64,000 nt of DNA from JACDAN01 sp035707105 (GCA_035707105.1 DASSUI010000037.1:25334-89333); one strand, 5' to 3'; counted from the stretch's first letter, positions 15,817-25,600 are shown. Program-made: numbers and translations. Notes: generated from the sequence alone by a model not told the origin.

Positions 15817-16590
15817 GTGGCCGAGGACGTGTCTCCGAAGAGCCCGCTGACGTCCGAGCCGCCGATCGTGGGTCGCCCGGCTCTCGCGGGATGGCGTGAG
15901 CGGCTCCGGGATTCCGCCTGGATCGCCTGGACGTTCACGCTCTTCTTCAACTGGGTGGCGTTCTTCTGGGTCGGCTTCCGCGCGAAGAACGGGCGGTGGA
16001 TCGCCTGGGGCTGCGTCTACGTCCTGCCGTTCGTCGCCGGGATGCTGGTGTCGGAGAGCGACGAGCTGTGGGAGAGCTGGCCCGGCGATCTGGCCGCCGG
16101 CGGCGGGCTCGTGCTCGGGATCGTCTCCGTCTTCCACGCGTTCGCGATCCGCCGTGAGTACATCGGCCGGCGGCGCGCGGTCGTCGCAGCTGCAGCCGTC
16201 CCGCGTGTGGAGGTGGCCCTGCCGGAGCGACCGCCGGCGCGCCGTCCTGCGGCCGGCGCTGCGCGCGGCGCCGCGGTCGTCGGCCTCTACGCGGTCTGCG
16301 GGCTCTCCATGGGCGCGATCGTCACCTTCGTCGCCGTCTTCCTCACCGATCCGTGCCTGCCGCTGTGCACGGCGCCGTCCGACTACGTACGCACGCAGGC
16401 CGTGGAGGGCATCGCGCTCGTCGGTGCGGCCGTGTACCTCCTGCTGCTCGTGCCGATCGTCCGCGGCTGGAGCACGAGCCGGGTCTGGTGGCTCTCGACG
16501 GCCGGCCCGATCGGGATCGGGGTCGTCGTCCTGGTGCTGATCGCGGCGGCGATCGCCTTCACGAGCGAGCCCGCGACCTGCATCTGCTGA
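15817..16590 (+). CDS. Polytopic membrane protein, function unknown
   Basis: 257 residues from a GTG at 15817 with GAGGGGTGA upstream. Hydrophobic segments lie near residues 32-50, 62-80, 92-110, 153-175, 195-215 and 228-250. The first third (WIAWTFTLFFNWVAFFWVGF and AWGCVYVLPFVAGML) resembles a helical pair common in small actinobacterial membrane proteins. Paired cysteines occur in PCLPLC and at the end (CIC). No transporter or enzyme motif recognised. Its 3' end abuts the ABC permease gene on the opposite strand without a gap. Confidence 0.6.
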   Translation: MAEDVSPKSPLTSEPPIVGRPALAGWRERLRDSAWIAWTFTLFFNWVAFFWVGFRAKNGRWIAWGCVYVLPFVAGMLVSESDELWESWPGDLAAGGGLVLGIVSVFHAFAIRREYIGRRRAVVAAAAVPRVEVALPERPPARRPAAGAARGAAVVGLYAVCGLSMGAIVTFVAVFLTDPCLPLCTAPSDYVRTQAVEGIALVGAAVYLLLLVPIVRGWSTSRVWWLSTAGPIGIGVVVLVLIAAAIAFTSEPATCIC

Positions 16591-18981
16591 CTAGGCGTAC
16601 CGGAGCGCCTCGCCCGGCCGGAAGCGGGTGGCGCGGCGCAGCGGCAGGAGCATCACGAGCAGCGCGATCGCGACGGTCCCGCCGAGGGCGAGGACGAGGT
16701 TCCACGGCGGGAAGACGACCGGGACACGGACGTCGACGACCTCCCAGATCAGCCACACGAGGAGCCGGTTCAGCGCGTAGCCGACCGGGATGCCGAGCAG
16801 CCAGCCGGCGAGCGCGAGCGCGACTCCCTCGGTCGCGAAGATCCGGCGGATGTCGCGGGCGCGCGCGCCGACGCAGCGGAGGATGCCCACCTCACGCGTC
16901 CGCTCGATGATGCTCATCGTGATCGCGTTCGCGAGCCCGACCATGCTCATCGCGACGATCAGAAAACCGAGGACGGCGATCGAGGTCGTGATCGTGCGGT
17001 TGGCGGCCAGTTGGTCGCGCTCCTTGACGTACGTGATCTCGCCGCCGACCTCGTAGCCGAGCGCGGCGAGCCGGTCCTCGAGGCGCGTCATCGTCCGGTC
17101 GACGAGCGCGTGGTCGGGGGTCGTCGTCCTGATCCAGAAGGTGTGCACGCCGGTCGGCTCGCGCAGGACCTCCCTGAGCGTCGTCAGCGGCACGTAGAGG
17201 ACGGTCCCGTCCTCCTGCTGGTTCTTCGCGATGCCGATTACGCGGAAGGTCGCCCGACCGTCCGAGGTCGTGGCCGTGGCCTGCTCGCCGACGTCCACGC
17301 CGACGGCGTCGGCGATGTTTCGCTCGATCACCGCAACCCGCTCCCGCGCTTGCTCCTCGTCCACCGTGAACCAGCGTCCCTCGGTCAGGCGGTACTGAAG
17401 GAGCGGCTTGCGCTCGACGCCCCAGACGAACGCCTCCTTGCCGCCGAGCTCGACGTCGCTCGTGAGTGCGGGCTGCGCCTCGGCGACGCCGGGCGTCGCG
17501 CGGACCGTCCGTGTCGCTCGGGCGTCGAAGAGCTCGCGGCCGCCGGGCCAGATGCGGAGGTCCTCGAGATGGCTTTCCCACGCAGTTCGCGTGGACTCCT
17601 CCGCCGCCGCGCTCAGGCCCATGAACGCGAGCAGGTTCCCAACGGCCAGCGCCACGATGAGCGCCGTCGCGAAGCTGCGCCGCCTGCGCCGGCCGACGCC
17701 GCGCAGGCCGATCTGCATCGCACGGGGGAGAAAGCCGACGCGGCGCAGGAAGCGGTCGCCCGCGTCCAACCCGCCCACCGCAGAGCCCTTCGTCTCCAGC
17801 GCCTCCCGGAGGTCGGTCCTGACGGCGCGGCGGATCGCCGGCAGGGCGGCGAGCGGCGGCGCGAGCAGGCCGACCGCCGCGCTGACGACGACGACCGTCG
17901 CGTCGGCGCCGAACCCGACGTCGACCGCCCAGAACATCGAGCCGAAGTACCGAGCGAGCGCGTTCGCGATCAGGAGCCCGAGCCCGATGCCGAAGAGCGC
18001 GCCGACGGCGCCCAGGAGCAGCGCGGTCTTCAGGTAGACCAGGGCGATCTGGCGCCGGCGTGCTCCGATCGCGCGCATGATCCCGATCTCGCCCGTCTGC
18101 TCGGCGATGAGCGTCGTCATCGTGTTCGAGATCAGGACGAGCGCCGAGAGCAGCGCCAGGATGGTGATGACCCCGAGGATCTGGGCGAACTGCTCGGTCT
18201 CCGCCTTGCCCGGCCAGTCGCCGGCGGCGCGGATCTCGGGAAGGTTCCGGATGCCCGTGAAGCCGGGCATGGCGTCGAGCTCCCGGCGCAGCGCCTCGAC
18301 GGTCTTCGCGGCCGCCGCACCGCTCGTGTCGTCGAGCCGGAAGGCCAGCCTGTCGTAGCCCGGCTCGGCGCTCAGCGCTTCGACGGTCGCCGACGGCGCG
18401 TAGAGCACGATCAGGTCCTCGTCCTGCACGATCTCGCCTCCGTCGAGGCTGCGTCCGCGGCCGGCGATTGCGAGCTCCGCCTGCTCTACCGGCCCGGTCC
18501 GTCCGGCTCGACCGACGAGCATCAGGACGTCGCCCGAGTCGCCGTCGTAGACGCCGACGTTCGCGTCCTGGACGTCGGGAAGGACCTCGCCGGGCCCCGG
18601 GGTGGATCCCGATTCGACGCGGACGACGTCCACCGTCTGCCGCTCGAAGTCCCGCACGCCGATGACGAGCGCCGGAGCGCGCCGCTCGCCGACGAGCACC
18701 CGGACGTCCACGCTCGAGCGCGCCTCGACGGCGGCCACGTTCGGCACGGCCTCGAGAGCGGCGAGCTGCCGCGCCGAGAGCGGGAACGGCCGCATCGAGA
18801 CGCTGATGTCGGCGAGGCGGCCCTCTCGGACCTCCTGCTGCATCGTGGCGTCGATCAGCGTGGGGACGGCCAAGAACGAGATGCTCGCGACCGCGAGCGC
18901 GAGCGTCGCGACGGCGAAGGTCGTCCTGGCCCGCCGCCGCGTCAGGTCGGTGATCGACTTGCGCAGCTGCGCCGAGACCAT
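16591..18981 (-). CDS. ABC transporter permease, FtsX/MacB type, duplicated
   Basis: 796 residues. An N-terminal helix (ARTTFAVATLALAVASISFLAV) precedes a large extracytoplasmic MacB-like domain. A first FtsX cluster follows at about residues 265-390 (ILALLSALVLISNTMTTLIA and EIGIMRAIGARRRQI), then a second copy of helix, periplasmic domain and FtsX cluster near the C-terminus (TREVGILRCVGARARDIRRI, PGEALRYA). The two FtsX domains make it an exporter or lipoprotein/cell-envelope type permease and not an importer. Ten bases downstream of the ATPase gene, hence one operon. Cargo unknown. Confidence 0.88.
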   Translation of the reverse strand: MVSAQLRKSITDLTRRRARTTFAVATLALAVASISFLAVPTLIDATMQQEVREGRLADISVSMRPFPLSARQLAALEAVPNVAAVEARSSVDVRVLVGERRAPALVIGVRDFERQTVDVVRVESGSTPGPGEVLPDVQDANVGVYDGDSGDVLMLVGRAGRTGPVEQAELAIAGRGRSLDGGEIVQDEDLIVLYAPSATVEALSAEPGYDRLAFRLDDTSGAAAAKTVEALRRELDAMPGFTGIRNLPEIRAAGDWPGKAETEQFAQILGVITILALLSALVLISNTMTTLIAEQTGEIGIMRAIGARRRQIALVYLKTALLLGAVGALFGIGLGLLIANALARYFGSMFWAVDVGFGADATVVVVSAAVGLLAPPLAALPAIRRAVRTDLREALETKGSAVGGLDAGDRFLRRVGFLPRAMQIGLRGVGRRRRRSFATALIVALAVGNLLAFMGLSAAAEESTRTAWESHLEDLRIWPGGRELFDARATRTVRATPGVAEAQPALTSDVELGGKEAFVWGVERKPLLQYRLTEGRWFTVDEEQARERVAVIERNIADAVGVDVGEQATATTSDGRATFRVIGIAKNQQEDGTVLYVPLTTLREVLREPTGVHTFWIRTTTPDHALVDRTMTRLEDRLAALGYEVGGEITYVKERDQLAANRTITTSIAVLGFLIVAMSMVGLANAITMSIIERTREVGILRCVGARARDIRRIFATEGVALALAGWLLGIPVGYALNRLLVWLIWEVVDVRVPVVFPPWNLVLALGGTVAIALLVMLLPLRRATRFRPGEALRYA

Positions 18982-18991
18982 CGCGCGTTCC

Positions 18992-19714
18992 TCAGGTGGC
19001 CACGACGCCGTCGCGAATCGTGATGACCCGGTGCGCCCGCGCGGCGAGCTCGAGATCGTGCGTGACGTAGAGGACGGTCTTGCCCACGGCGTTCAGGCGC
19101 TCGAGCAGCTCGAACATCTCGTCCGCCGTGACGCTGTCCAGGTTCCCGGTCGGCTCGTCCCCGACCACGAGCCGGGGGTCGGCCGCGAGGGCGCGCGCGA
19201 TGGCGACGCGCTGCTGCTCACCGCCCGAGAGCTCCGCCGGGAGGTTGTCGGCCTTGTCTCCGAGGCCGACGAGCTCCAGGTTGTGCCGGGCGCGCTCGTA
19301 CCGCTCGCGCTGCGAGCCCCGGCGGGCGAAGTCGAGCGGCAGCACGGCGTTCTCGAGCGCGGAGAGCGTGGGTAGGAGCTGGAAGAACTGGAAGACGATG
19401 CCGACGTTCGCGCCGCGCCAGACGGCGAGCTGCTCCTCGCTCATCTCGTCGAGGCGGTGTCCGTCCACGGTGACCGTGCCCTTGGTGGGACGGTCGATGC
19501 CGGTGACGAGGTTCATGATCGTGGTCTTGCCGCTGCCCGACGGGCCGACGACGGCGACGAGCTCGCCCGGCTCGATCGAGAGGTCGACTCCGCGAAGCGC
19601 GCGGTAATCGACCTTCCCCATCCGGTACACCTTCTCGACGCCCGCCAGCTCGATCAGCGGGGCCGCTCTTGCGTCAGTCGGCAGTGCCGTCGTCTGGGTA
19701 GGAGCAACGCTCAT
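18992..19714 (-). CDS. ABC transporter ATP-binding protein (MacB/LolD type)
   Basis: 240 residues from the ATG at 19714 (GGAGGGCC upstream). Walker A GPSGSGKTT, Q-loop VFQFFQLLPTLSALENA, signature LSGGEQQRVAIARAL, Walker B LVVGDEP and the H-loop THD are all present and intact. The pattern is that of the LolD/MacB branch, which works with FtsX-type permeases, matching its neighbour. First gene of the two-gene exporter unit. Confidence 0.93.
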   Translation of the reverse strand: MSVAPTQTTALPTDARAAPLIELAGVEKVYRMGKVDYRALRGVDLSIEPGELVAVVGPSGSGKTTIMNLVTGIDRPTKGTVTVDGHRLDEMSEEQLAVWRGANVGIVFQFFQLLPTLSALENAVLPLDFARRGSQRERYERARHNLELVGLGDKADNLPAELSGGEQQRVAIARALAADPRLVVGDEPTGNLDSVTADEMFELLERLNAVGKTVLYVTHDLELAARAHRVITIRDGVVAT

Positions 19715-19822
19715 GGCCCTCCAGAGGCTCCCCTCCATCCTTCAACCCGGCCGGCGACCGTCCATCAGGGAACACCCCGATGCGCGCTGCCGAATCATCC
19801 GCAAGATTGCAGAGGGTGATCT

Positions 19823-20869
19823 ATGGCCACCAGGCTCCACTGGCCTATGCGGACACTTCTTGCCGCTGCGTCCGTGACGACGATGCTTCTGACATCCGGC
19901 GCTGCAGCTCCGTCGGCGATACCGACGCGGTACGTGCGCGCCACGAGCGGGCCGGTGCTCTCGCTCGCCGCCGACGGCGACCGCGCCGCCTTCGTCGTCG
20001 AGGGGCGTGTCAGGGAGTGTTGGAGCGTGATGGTCTGGCAGCCGCAACGGCGCCGGATCCACCAGCTCCGGTCGGCGGCGGCCTGCGAGTCGACGGACCG
20101 TGACCCGCGCCGGGGGACTCCGGAGGTCGCGCTCGGTGGAACGCGGGCCGCCTGGGTGGGGCGCACCGGGACGAACAACCTCTACACGGCGCTGGAGACG
20201 GCGACGCTCGCCCGCCCGAAGCCGGTCCGGGTCGCACTGGGCATAGCCGACGACGGCGTCGCCGGCATATTCGTCCACCGGCCGTTCGGAGACGGCAGCC
20301 TGCTCGCCTTCACACAGGACGAGCGCTGCCACCCCGACTACGAGCGGTATCTGTGCCCGCCTGGACGGAAGGTCGGCGACGTGTTCCAGGCGACCGTCCG
20401 GCGGGTGGTGGGGCCTCGTCTCGCCACAGCCGAGAGCGAGTTGACCCTGCTCGCCATCGACGCCGGGCGGATCGTGGTGCGTACGCAGTCCGGGATCACG
20501 CTCATGGACACCGTCGGCCGCGTGCTGCGACGGCTCCCCAGCGGCGCGCGCCGCGCGGCACTGTCGGGCGATCGCTTGGCGCTTCGAGCGGGCAGCGCGG
20601 TGGAGGTCTACAACACGCGCACCGGGTCGCGGACCGACCGGTTCCCGGCCGGCAGCGGCGTCAGCCTGGAGGACCTCGACGGAACAATCGTGGTCACCGC
20701 CCAAGGTGGCACCGTGGCCCTCCGCCGGCTCGGCGGCGGGCCGACGACCAGGCTCCACGTGGTCGGGAACGCCCTCGCGGCGCTCGAGCCGGCCGGCCTC
20801 TTCGTCGCCGGCTCCCGGCGCGTGATCTTCCTGCCGAGGAGCGAGGTCCTGCGGCGCCTCGGCGCGTAG
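19823..20869 (+). CDS. Secreted propeller-like hypothetical protein
   Basis: 348 residues. The N-terminal signal segment (TLLAAASVTTMLLTSGAAAPSA) is followed by repeated short strands with the rhythm of a beta-propeller (GPVLSLAADGDRAAFVVEG, SELTLLAIDAGRIVVRT, GDRLALRAGSAVEVYN, TIVVTAQGGTVALRRL). Several cysteines may form disulfides. No catalytic residues stand out. Ten bases before the epimerase gene on the same strand, although the functional link is unclear. Confidence 0.65.
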   Translation: MATRLHWPMRTLLAAASVTTMLLTSGAAAPSAIPTRYVRATSGPVLSLAADGDRAAFVVEGRVRECWSVMVWQPQRRRIHQLRSAAACESTDRDPRRGTPEVALGGTRAAWVGRTGTNNLYTALETATLARPKPVRVALGIADDGVAGIFVHRPFGDGSLLAFTQDERCHPDYERYLCPPGRKVGDVFQATVRRVVGPRLATAESELTLLAIDAGRIVVRTQSGITLMDTVGRVLRRLPSGARRAALSGDRLALRAGSAVEVYNTRTGSRTDRFPAGSGVSLEDLDGTIVVTAQGGTVALRRLGGGPTTRLHVVGNALAALEPAGLFVAGSRRVIFLPRSEVLRRLGA

Positions 20870-20879
20870 AGTCCACGCC

Positions 20880-21896
20880 GTGCAGGTGAGCGCGCAGATC
20901 GCCTCGCTGCCCCTCGAGGAGCCATTCGTCATCGCTCGCGAGACGACCACCGAGGCGGAGGTCGTCTGGGTCGAGATCGAGCACGACGGCGAGCGCGGCT
21001 ACGGCGAGGCGGCGCCGATCGAGCGGTACGACGAGTCGGGCGAGTCCGCCCTGGCATACGTGGAGGAGGTGGCAGACGCGCTCGGCGACGACCCGTTCGC
21101 GTTCGACGAGATCGAGAGCCGCCTGCCGGAGCGGGAGTTCGCCGCCCGCGCAGCGATCGACGCCGCGCTGCACGACCTCTGCGGGAAGCTGACCGGACTG
21201 CCGGTCTGGCGGTTCCTCGGCCTGCGGCGGGCCGGGCCGCCGACGAGCTGGACGATCGGCCTCGGGTCGCCGGACGAGATGGCCGGCAAGGCCCGGAGGG
21301 TCGACCGCTTCGCGAGCCTGAAGTTGAAGCTCGGCGGCCGGGACGGTCTCGACGTCGACCGCGTCCGAGCGGTCCGCGACGCCTGGCCGGGCCCGATCCG
21401 CGTCGACGTGAACGAGTACTGGACGCTCGACGAGGCGCTCGAGGCGATCCCGCGTCTCCAGGAGCTCGGCGTCGGCTACGTCGAGCAGCCGCTTCTGGCG
21501 GGCGATCCCGACGGAGCGCGGCTGAAGGAGGCCTCGCCGCTCCCGATCTACGTGGACGAGGACTGCCACACCCTCGCCGACGTCGCCGCCTGCGCGCAGC
21601 GCGCGCACGGGGTCAACATCAAGCTCGCGAAGTCGGGCGGGATCCGCGAGACGGTTCGCATGGCGCATGCGGCGCGGGCGCTCGGCCTGGGCGTGATGCT
21701 CGGCTGCATGGTGGAGTCCGGCCTGGGGATCGCGGCCGGAGCGGCGGTCGCCGGCCTCTGCGACCACGTCGATCTCGACGGCAACATCCTCATCGCCGAC
21801 GATCCCTGGCCGGGCGTCGAGCTCGTCGACGGCGTGCAACTTCCCTCCCTGACCCCGGGACTTGGCGTCCGGCAAGAAGTACCTAGTCCTCGCTGA
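20880..21896 (+). CDS. dgcA: Enolase-superfamily dipeptide epimerase / N-acetyl-glutamate racemase (DgcA-like)
   Basis: 338 residues, GTG start. The muconate-lactonizing subgroup residues are in place: base motif LKLKLGG (KxK), metal ligands in VDVNEYW, YVEQPL and YVDEDC, second base Lys in IKLAKSGG, and DLDGNIL near the C-terminus. The family covers L-Ala-D/L-Glu epimerases and DgcA, which racemises N-acetyl-D-glutamate. The next gene is a DUF1611 protein, the family of DgcN, so I favour the DgcA role; the peptide epimerase role remains possible. The gene overlaps its partner by 35 bases. Confidence 0.85.
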   Translation: MQVSAQIASLPLEEPFVIARETTTEAEVVWVEIEHDGERGYGEAAPIERYDESGESALAYVEEVADALGDDPFAFDEIESRLPEREFAARAAIDAALHDLCGKLTGLPVWRFLGLRRAGPPTSWTIGLGSPDEMAGKARRVDRFASLKLKLGGRDGLDVDRVRAVRDAWPGPIRVDVNEYWTLDEALEAIPRLQELGVGYVEQPLLAGDPDGARLKEASPLPIYVDEDCHTLADVAACAQRAHGVNIKLAKSGGIRETVRMAHAARALGLGVMLGCMVESGLGIAAGAAVAGLCDHVDLDGNILIADDPWPGVELVDGVQLPSLTPGLGVRQEVPSPR

Positions 21897-22893
21897 GGGC
21901 AAGTCGGGCGACCCGCACTACGGGAAGACGATGCGGGGCATCGTCGCCTACGCGCCCGACCCCGTCGTGGCGATCCTCGACTCCGAGCGGGCGGGGGAGA
22001 GCTACCGCCGGATCCCGATCGTCGCGTCGGTCGAGGAGGCGATGGCCCACGACCCCACCACGGCGACGGTCGGCGTCGCGACGCAGGGCGGCCGCTTCCC
22101 GCCCGCTTGGCGCGAGCTCCTGAAGGACTCGATCCGCGCCGGCCTCGACGTCGAGAGCGGCCTGCACGAGTTCATTTCGGACGATCCCGAGCTGCGCGCG
22201 CTGGCACGGGATCACGGGGTCGAGCTGCGCGACCTCCGGAAGCCTCCGCCCGACCTCAACGTGCCGACGGGCGAGAACCTGCGCGTCCGGGCGAAGATCG
22301 TTCTCACCGTCGGCTCCGACTGCGCGATCGGGAAGAAGACCGTCGCCGTCGAGCTCGACCACGCCGCGCGCGCGCGCGGCCTCAGGTCCGTCTTCGTCCC
22401 CACCGGCCAGACCGGGATCGCGATCGCGGGGTGGGGAATCGCGGTCGACGCCGTCGTCGCCGACTTCCTGGCCGGCGCTGCCGAGCGGCTCGTCGTCGAG
22501 GGCGCCGCGCGGGGCGGCGAGCTGCTCTGGGTCGAGGGGCAGGGATCCCTGGCGCACCCGGCGTATTCCGGGGTGACGATGGGCCTGATCCACGGCAGCG
22601 CGCCGCACGCGTACGTCCTCGTCCACAAGGCGCGGGCGACGCACGTCGAGGGCTACCCCGAGCATCCCTTGCCGGAGCTGCGCGACCTGATCGAGCTCCA
22701 CGAGCGGTCGTCCTTGCGCCTGCGTCCCGCCAAGGTGGCGGCCGTCGCGCTCCATACGGGCGAGCTCGAGGAGGACGACGCCCGCGCCGAGATCGCCCGG
22801 GTCGCAGACGAGACGGGCCTGCCGACGGACGATCCCGTGCGCTTCGGCGCCGATCCACTCCTCGACGCCGTCCTGAAGGTCGTGCAAGACTGA
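21862..22893 (+). CDS. dgcN: DUF1611 P-loop protein (DgcN-like D-glutamate N-acetyltransferase)
   Basis: 343 residues from a TTG at 21862 inside the 3' end of the epimerase gene. The N-terminal domain (KKYLVLAEGKSGDPHYGKT) precedes the P-loop-like domain with VLTVGSDCAIGKKTVAVEL and LLWVEGQGSLAHPAYSG, the DUF1611 signature. In Pseudoalteromonas, DgcN acetylates D-Glu and DgcA racemises the product. The adjacency here suggests the same pathway, possibly salvaging D-Glu from cell wall. The start could also lie a little further downstream. Confidence 0.82.
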   Translation: MASGKKYLVLAEGKSGDPHYGKTMRGIVAYAPDPVVAILDSERAGESYRRIPIVASVEEAMAHDPTTATVGVATQGGRFPPAWRELLKDSIRAGLDVESGLHEFISDDPELRALARDHGVELRDLRKPPPDLNVPTGENLRVRAKIVLTVGSDCAIGKKTVAVELDHAARARGLRSVFVPTGQTGIAIAGWGIAVDAVVADFLAGAAERLVVEGAARGGELLWVEGQGSLAHPAYSGVTMGLIHGSAPHAYVLVHKARATHVEGYPEHPLPELRDLIELHERSSLRLRPAKVAAVALHTGELEEDDARAEIARVADETGLPTDDPVRFGADPLLDAVLKVVQD

Positions 22894-22910
22894 TGCGGTT
22901 TCGCTGAGGA

Positions 22911-24473
22911 ATGAAGGGGTTTGCAGACATCGCCGTCGTGCTGGCCTGCGCCTGCGGGTTCCTCGCGCTGGCTGCGCCCGCCGATGCCGACGTGACGGTC
23001 GGCGTGGCGGACGACCGGGGCAAGCTCGCGGCCGACGGCGGCGCGCAGTTCCTGGCCGACATGCGCGACGTCGGGCTGACGGAGAACCGGATCACCCTCT
23101 CCTGGGATCCCGACCATCCGACCACGATCCGTGACCAGGAGGCGCTCGGCCGCTACATCGCGAACGCCACCGCGGCCGGCGTCCGCATCTCCATGGTGAT
23201 CGCGCCCGGCCGCGCGCGCGCGCTCTTCGGGTCGACGTCGGCAACGAACCAATTCGTCGCCTTCGTCGCGCAGGTGGCGCGCACGTACCGGCAGGTGAAG
23301 GACATCGCGGTCGGCAACGAACCGAACCAGCCGCGGTTCTGGCAGCCGCAGTTCAGCACCCGCGGCGCCGGGCTCGCCTGCACGTCCTACGAGCGAGTCC
23401 TCGCCCAGGCGTACGACGCACTGAAGGCAGTCGACAGCTCGATCACGGTGCTGGGCGTCTCGCTCTCGCCGCGCGGCAACGACAACGCGCTGGCCGCGAC
23501 GAACGCGTCGACCTCGCCGGTGCGCTGCATCCGGGACATGGGCGCCGCATACCGCGCGAGCCGCCGGCGCAAGCCGATCATGGACGAGCTCGCCTTCCAC
23601 CCGCACCCGAACTCGAACACCGACTCGTTCCGCGTCGGCTACCGGTGGCCGAACGCCGGGACCCCGAACCTCGCGCGGATCAAGCAGGCGGTCTGGGACG
23701 CGTTCGCGGGGACGGCGCAGCCGATCTTCCAGGAGGCCGGCCGCCCCGTCTCGCGCGCCGCGCGCCCTCCGCTGCGCTTCCGCCTGAACGAGATCGGCTG
23801 GCAGACGGCGATCCCGGCCAGCTCAATAGACGCCTACTACGGCCGCGAGTCGGTTCCCCGTCTCGCCGACGACCGCCACCAGTCGGACCAGTATTCCGCG
23901 CTGATCCCGTACTTCGCCTGCGACGACTCGGTCCGCTCGATGCTCTACTACGGCCTCGTCGACGAGCCCGACCTCGAGCGCTGGCAGGCCGGCCTGATCC
24001 GCGCCGACGGGACCCGAAGGCCGTCGTACGGCACGGTGAAGTCGATGCTCGGGCGCGGGCTCGCGAAATGCACCCGCAAGCGCGTTGCCTGGCGCCATTC
24101 GATCGTCGTCGTCGGAGCGACGGCGAAGTTCGGCGAGCGGCGCCGGTCGGCCCGCGACACGAACTGGACGTTCGTGGCCAGCTCGGAGGAGGCAAGCCTC
24201 TTCTCGGCCGGGATGTACCGCCTGAAGAGCCGGCGGCTGAGCGCGACGGCGCGGAAGCGCCTCCTCGCCGCCGTCGGCGTGAAGAAGTCGCCGAAGCCCG
24301 TCCTCGCCGCGCGCGGCAAGGTGCGGGCGCACCAGGGGACGTTCGTCCGCTTCCGCCGAAAGCGCCTCGCGCCCGGCTACTACGTCTTCGCGATCCGACT
24401 GCGCGCGGAGATGAACCCGAAGCGGACGACCGCGCTCGTCTCGCGGCCGTTCGCGGTCGGGGCACCGCGCTGA
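22911..24473 (+). CDS. Secreted glycoside-hydrolase-like (clan GH-A TIM barrel) protein
   Basis: 520 residues. A signal peptide (VVLACACGFLALAAPADADV) leads into a barrel with the two glutamates expected for clan GH-A: E137 in VGNEPNQPRFW (acid/base) and E294 in RLNEIGWQTAIP (nucleophile). A C-terminal region rich in Arg/Lys from about residue 390 forms a beta domain typical of exported Thermoleophilia proteins. Substrate unknown. The stop overlaps the start of the first M29 peptidase by one base (TGATG). Confidence 0.75.
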   Translation: MKGFADIAVVLACACGFLALAAPADADVTVGVADDRGKLAADGGAQFLADMRDVGLTENRITLSWDPDHPTTIRDQEALGRYIANATAAGVRISMVIAPGRARALFGSTSATNQFVAFVAQVARTYRQVKDIAVGNEPNQPRFWQPQFSTRGAGLACTSYERVLAQAYDALKAVDSSITVLGVSLSPRGNDNALAATNASTSPVRCIRDMGAAYRASRRRKPIMDELAFHPHPNSNTDSFRVGYRWPNAGTPNLARIKQAVWDAFAGTAQPIFQEAGRPVSRAARPPLRFRLNEIGWQTAIPASSIDAYYGRESVPRLADDRHQSDQYSALIPYFACDDSVRSMLYYGLVDEPDLERWQAGLIRADGTRRPSYGTVKSMLGRGLAKCTRKRVAWRHSIVVVGATAKFGERRRSARDTNWTFVASSEEASLFSAGMYRLKSRRLSATARKRLLAAVGVKKSPKPVLAARGKVRAHQGTFVRFRRKRLAPGYYVFAIRLRAEMNPKRTTALVSRPFAVGAPR

Positions 24474-25600
24474 TGCGCGACCCGCGGCTCGACAACCTGG
24501 CCGAGCTGATCGCGGGCTACTCGCTCGACCTGCAGGAAGGGCACGTCTACCGGATCGACGGGGAGCAGGTGACGATCCCCCTCGCGGTGGCCCTCTACGC
24601 CGCCGCGATCCGGCGCGGGGCACATCCGTACACGAAGATCTTCCCTTCCGGCCTCGAGGAGCTCGAGCTCGAGTTCGCCTCGGACGAGCAGCTGTCGTAC
24701 ATCCCGGAGGTCGAGCAGCTCGCCAGCGAGTCGCTCGACGCCTGGACGTCGCTCTGGGGCACCACGAACACGCGCACGCTCACCCGCGCCGACCCCGACC
24801 GCCGACGCCTGCAGCTCTCGACCCACTACCGCATGGTCAACCGGCGGTGGGACCGGATCAGCGCGGGCGACCTGGCGTGGTGCGGGACGCTCTATCCGAC
24901 GCAGGCGCACGCGCAGGACGCCGAGATGTCGCTGGCCGAGTTCGAGGACTTCGTCCACGGCGCCTGCCACACGCGGGAGGGCGACGACCCGATCGCGCAC
25001 TGGCAAGCGATGTCGGAGACGCTGACCGCACGGGCGCGGGAGCTCGAGGGCGCCCGCGAGCTGCGGATCACCGGTCCCGACACCGACCTCACGCTGGTCG
25101 TCGAGGGCCGCCGGTGGCTGCCCTCGGACGGCAGACACAACATGCCCGACGGCGAGGTCTTCACGAGCCCCGTCGAGACGGGGACGAGCGGCGAGATCTT
25201 CTTCGCGTTCCCCTCCATCTTCCAGGGCCAGGAGGTCGAGAACGTGCGCCTCGGGTTCCGGGACGGCGCCGTCGTGGATGCCGAGGCCACGTCGGGCCAG
25301 ACGTATCTCCGGTCGCTCCTCGACACCGACTCCGGAGCCCGCGTGCTCGGCGAGGTCGCGTTCGGCCTGAACTACGAGATCGACCGCTTCACCCGGAACA
25401 TCCTCTTCGACGAGAAGATCGGCGGGACGATGCACGTCGCGCTGGGCGGGGGGTTCGACGAGGCCGGCGCGGAGAACAAGTCGGACCTGCACTGGGACCT
25501 GATCTGCGACCTGCGTCAGGAAGGCGAGGTGTACGCGGACGGTGAGCTCGTCTGGAAAGCCGGGTCGTTCCTGTCGGAGCCCGCGGTCGAGCGTGTCTGA
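24473..25600 (+). CDS. M29-family aminopeptidase, first of two
   Basis: 375 residues. The C-terminal metal-binding half has the M29 landmarks in order: MPDGEVFTSPVE (Glu ligand), GEVAFGLNYEI (Glu), IGGTMHVALG (His) and DLHWDLICDL (His and Asp), ending with VYADGELVWKAG. The family are cytosolic, dimeric, cobalt/zinc-dependent aminopeptidases (AmpS/PepS, T). No signal peptide. The long frame upstream is out of phase with the hydrolase gene and is not coding; the ATG at 24473 is the only sensible start. Confidence 0.9.
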   Translation: MRDPRLDNLAELIAGYSLDLQEGHVYRIDGEQVTIPLAVALYAAAIRRGAHPYTKIFPSGLEELELEFASDEQLSYIPEVEQLASESLDAWTSLWGTTNTRTLTRADPDRRRLQLSTHYRMVNRRWDRISAGDLAWCGTLYPTQAHAQDAEMSLAEFEDFVHGACHTREGDDPIAHWQAMSETLTARARELEGARELRITGPDTDLTLVVEGRRWLPSDGRHNMPDGEVFTSPVETGTSGEIFFAFPSIFQGQEVENVRLGFRDGAVVDAEATSGQTYLRSLLDTDSGARVLGEVAFGLNYEIDRFTRNILFDEKIGGTMHVALGGGFDEAGAENKSDLHWDLICDLRQEGEVYADGELVWKAGSFLSEPAVERV

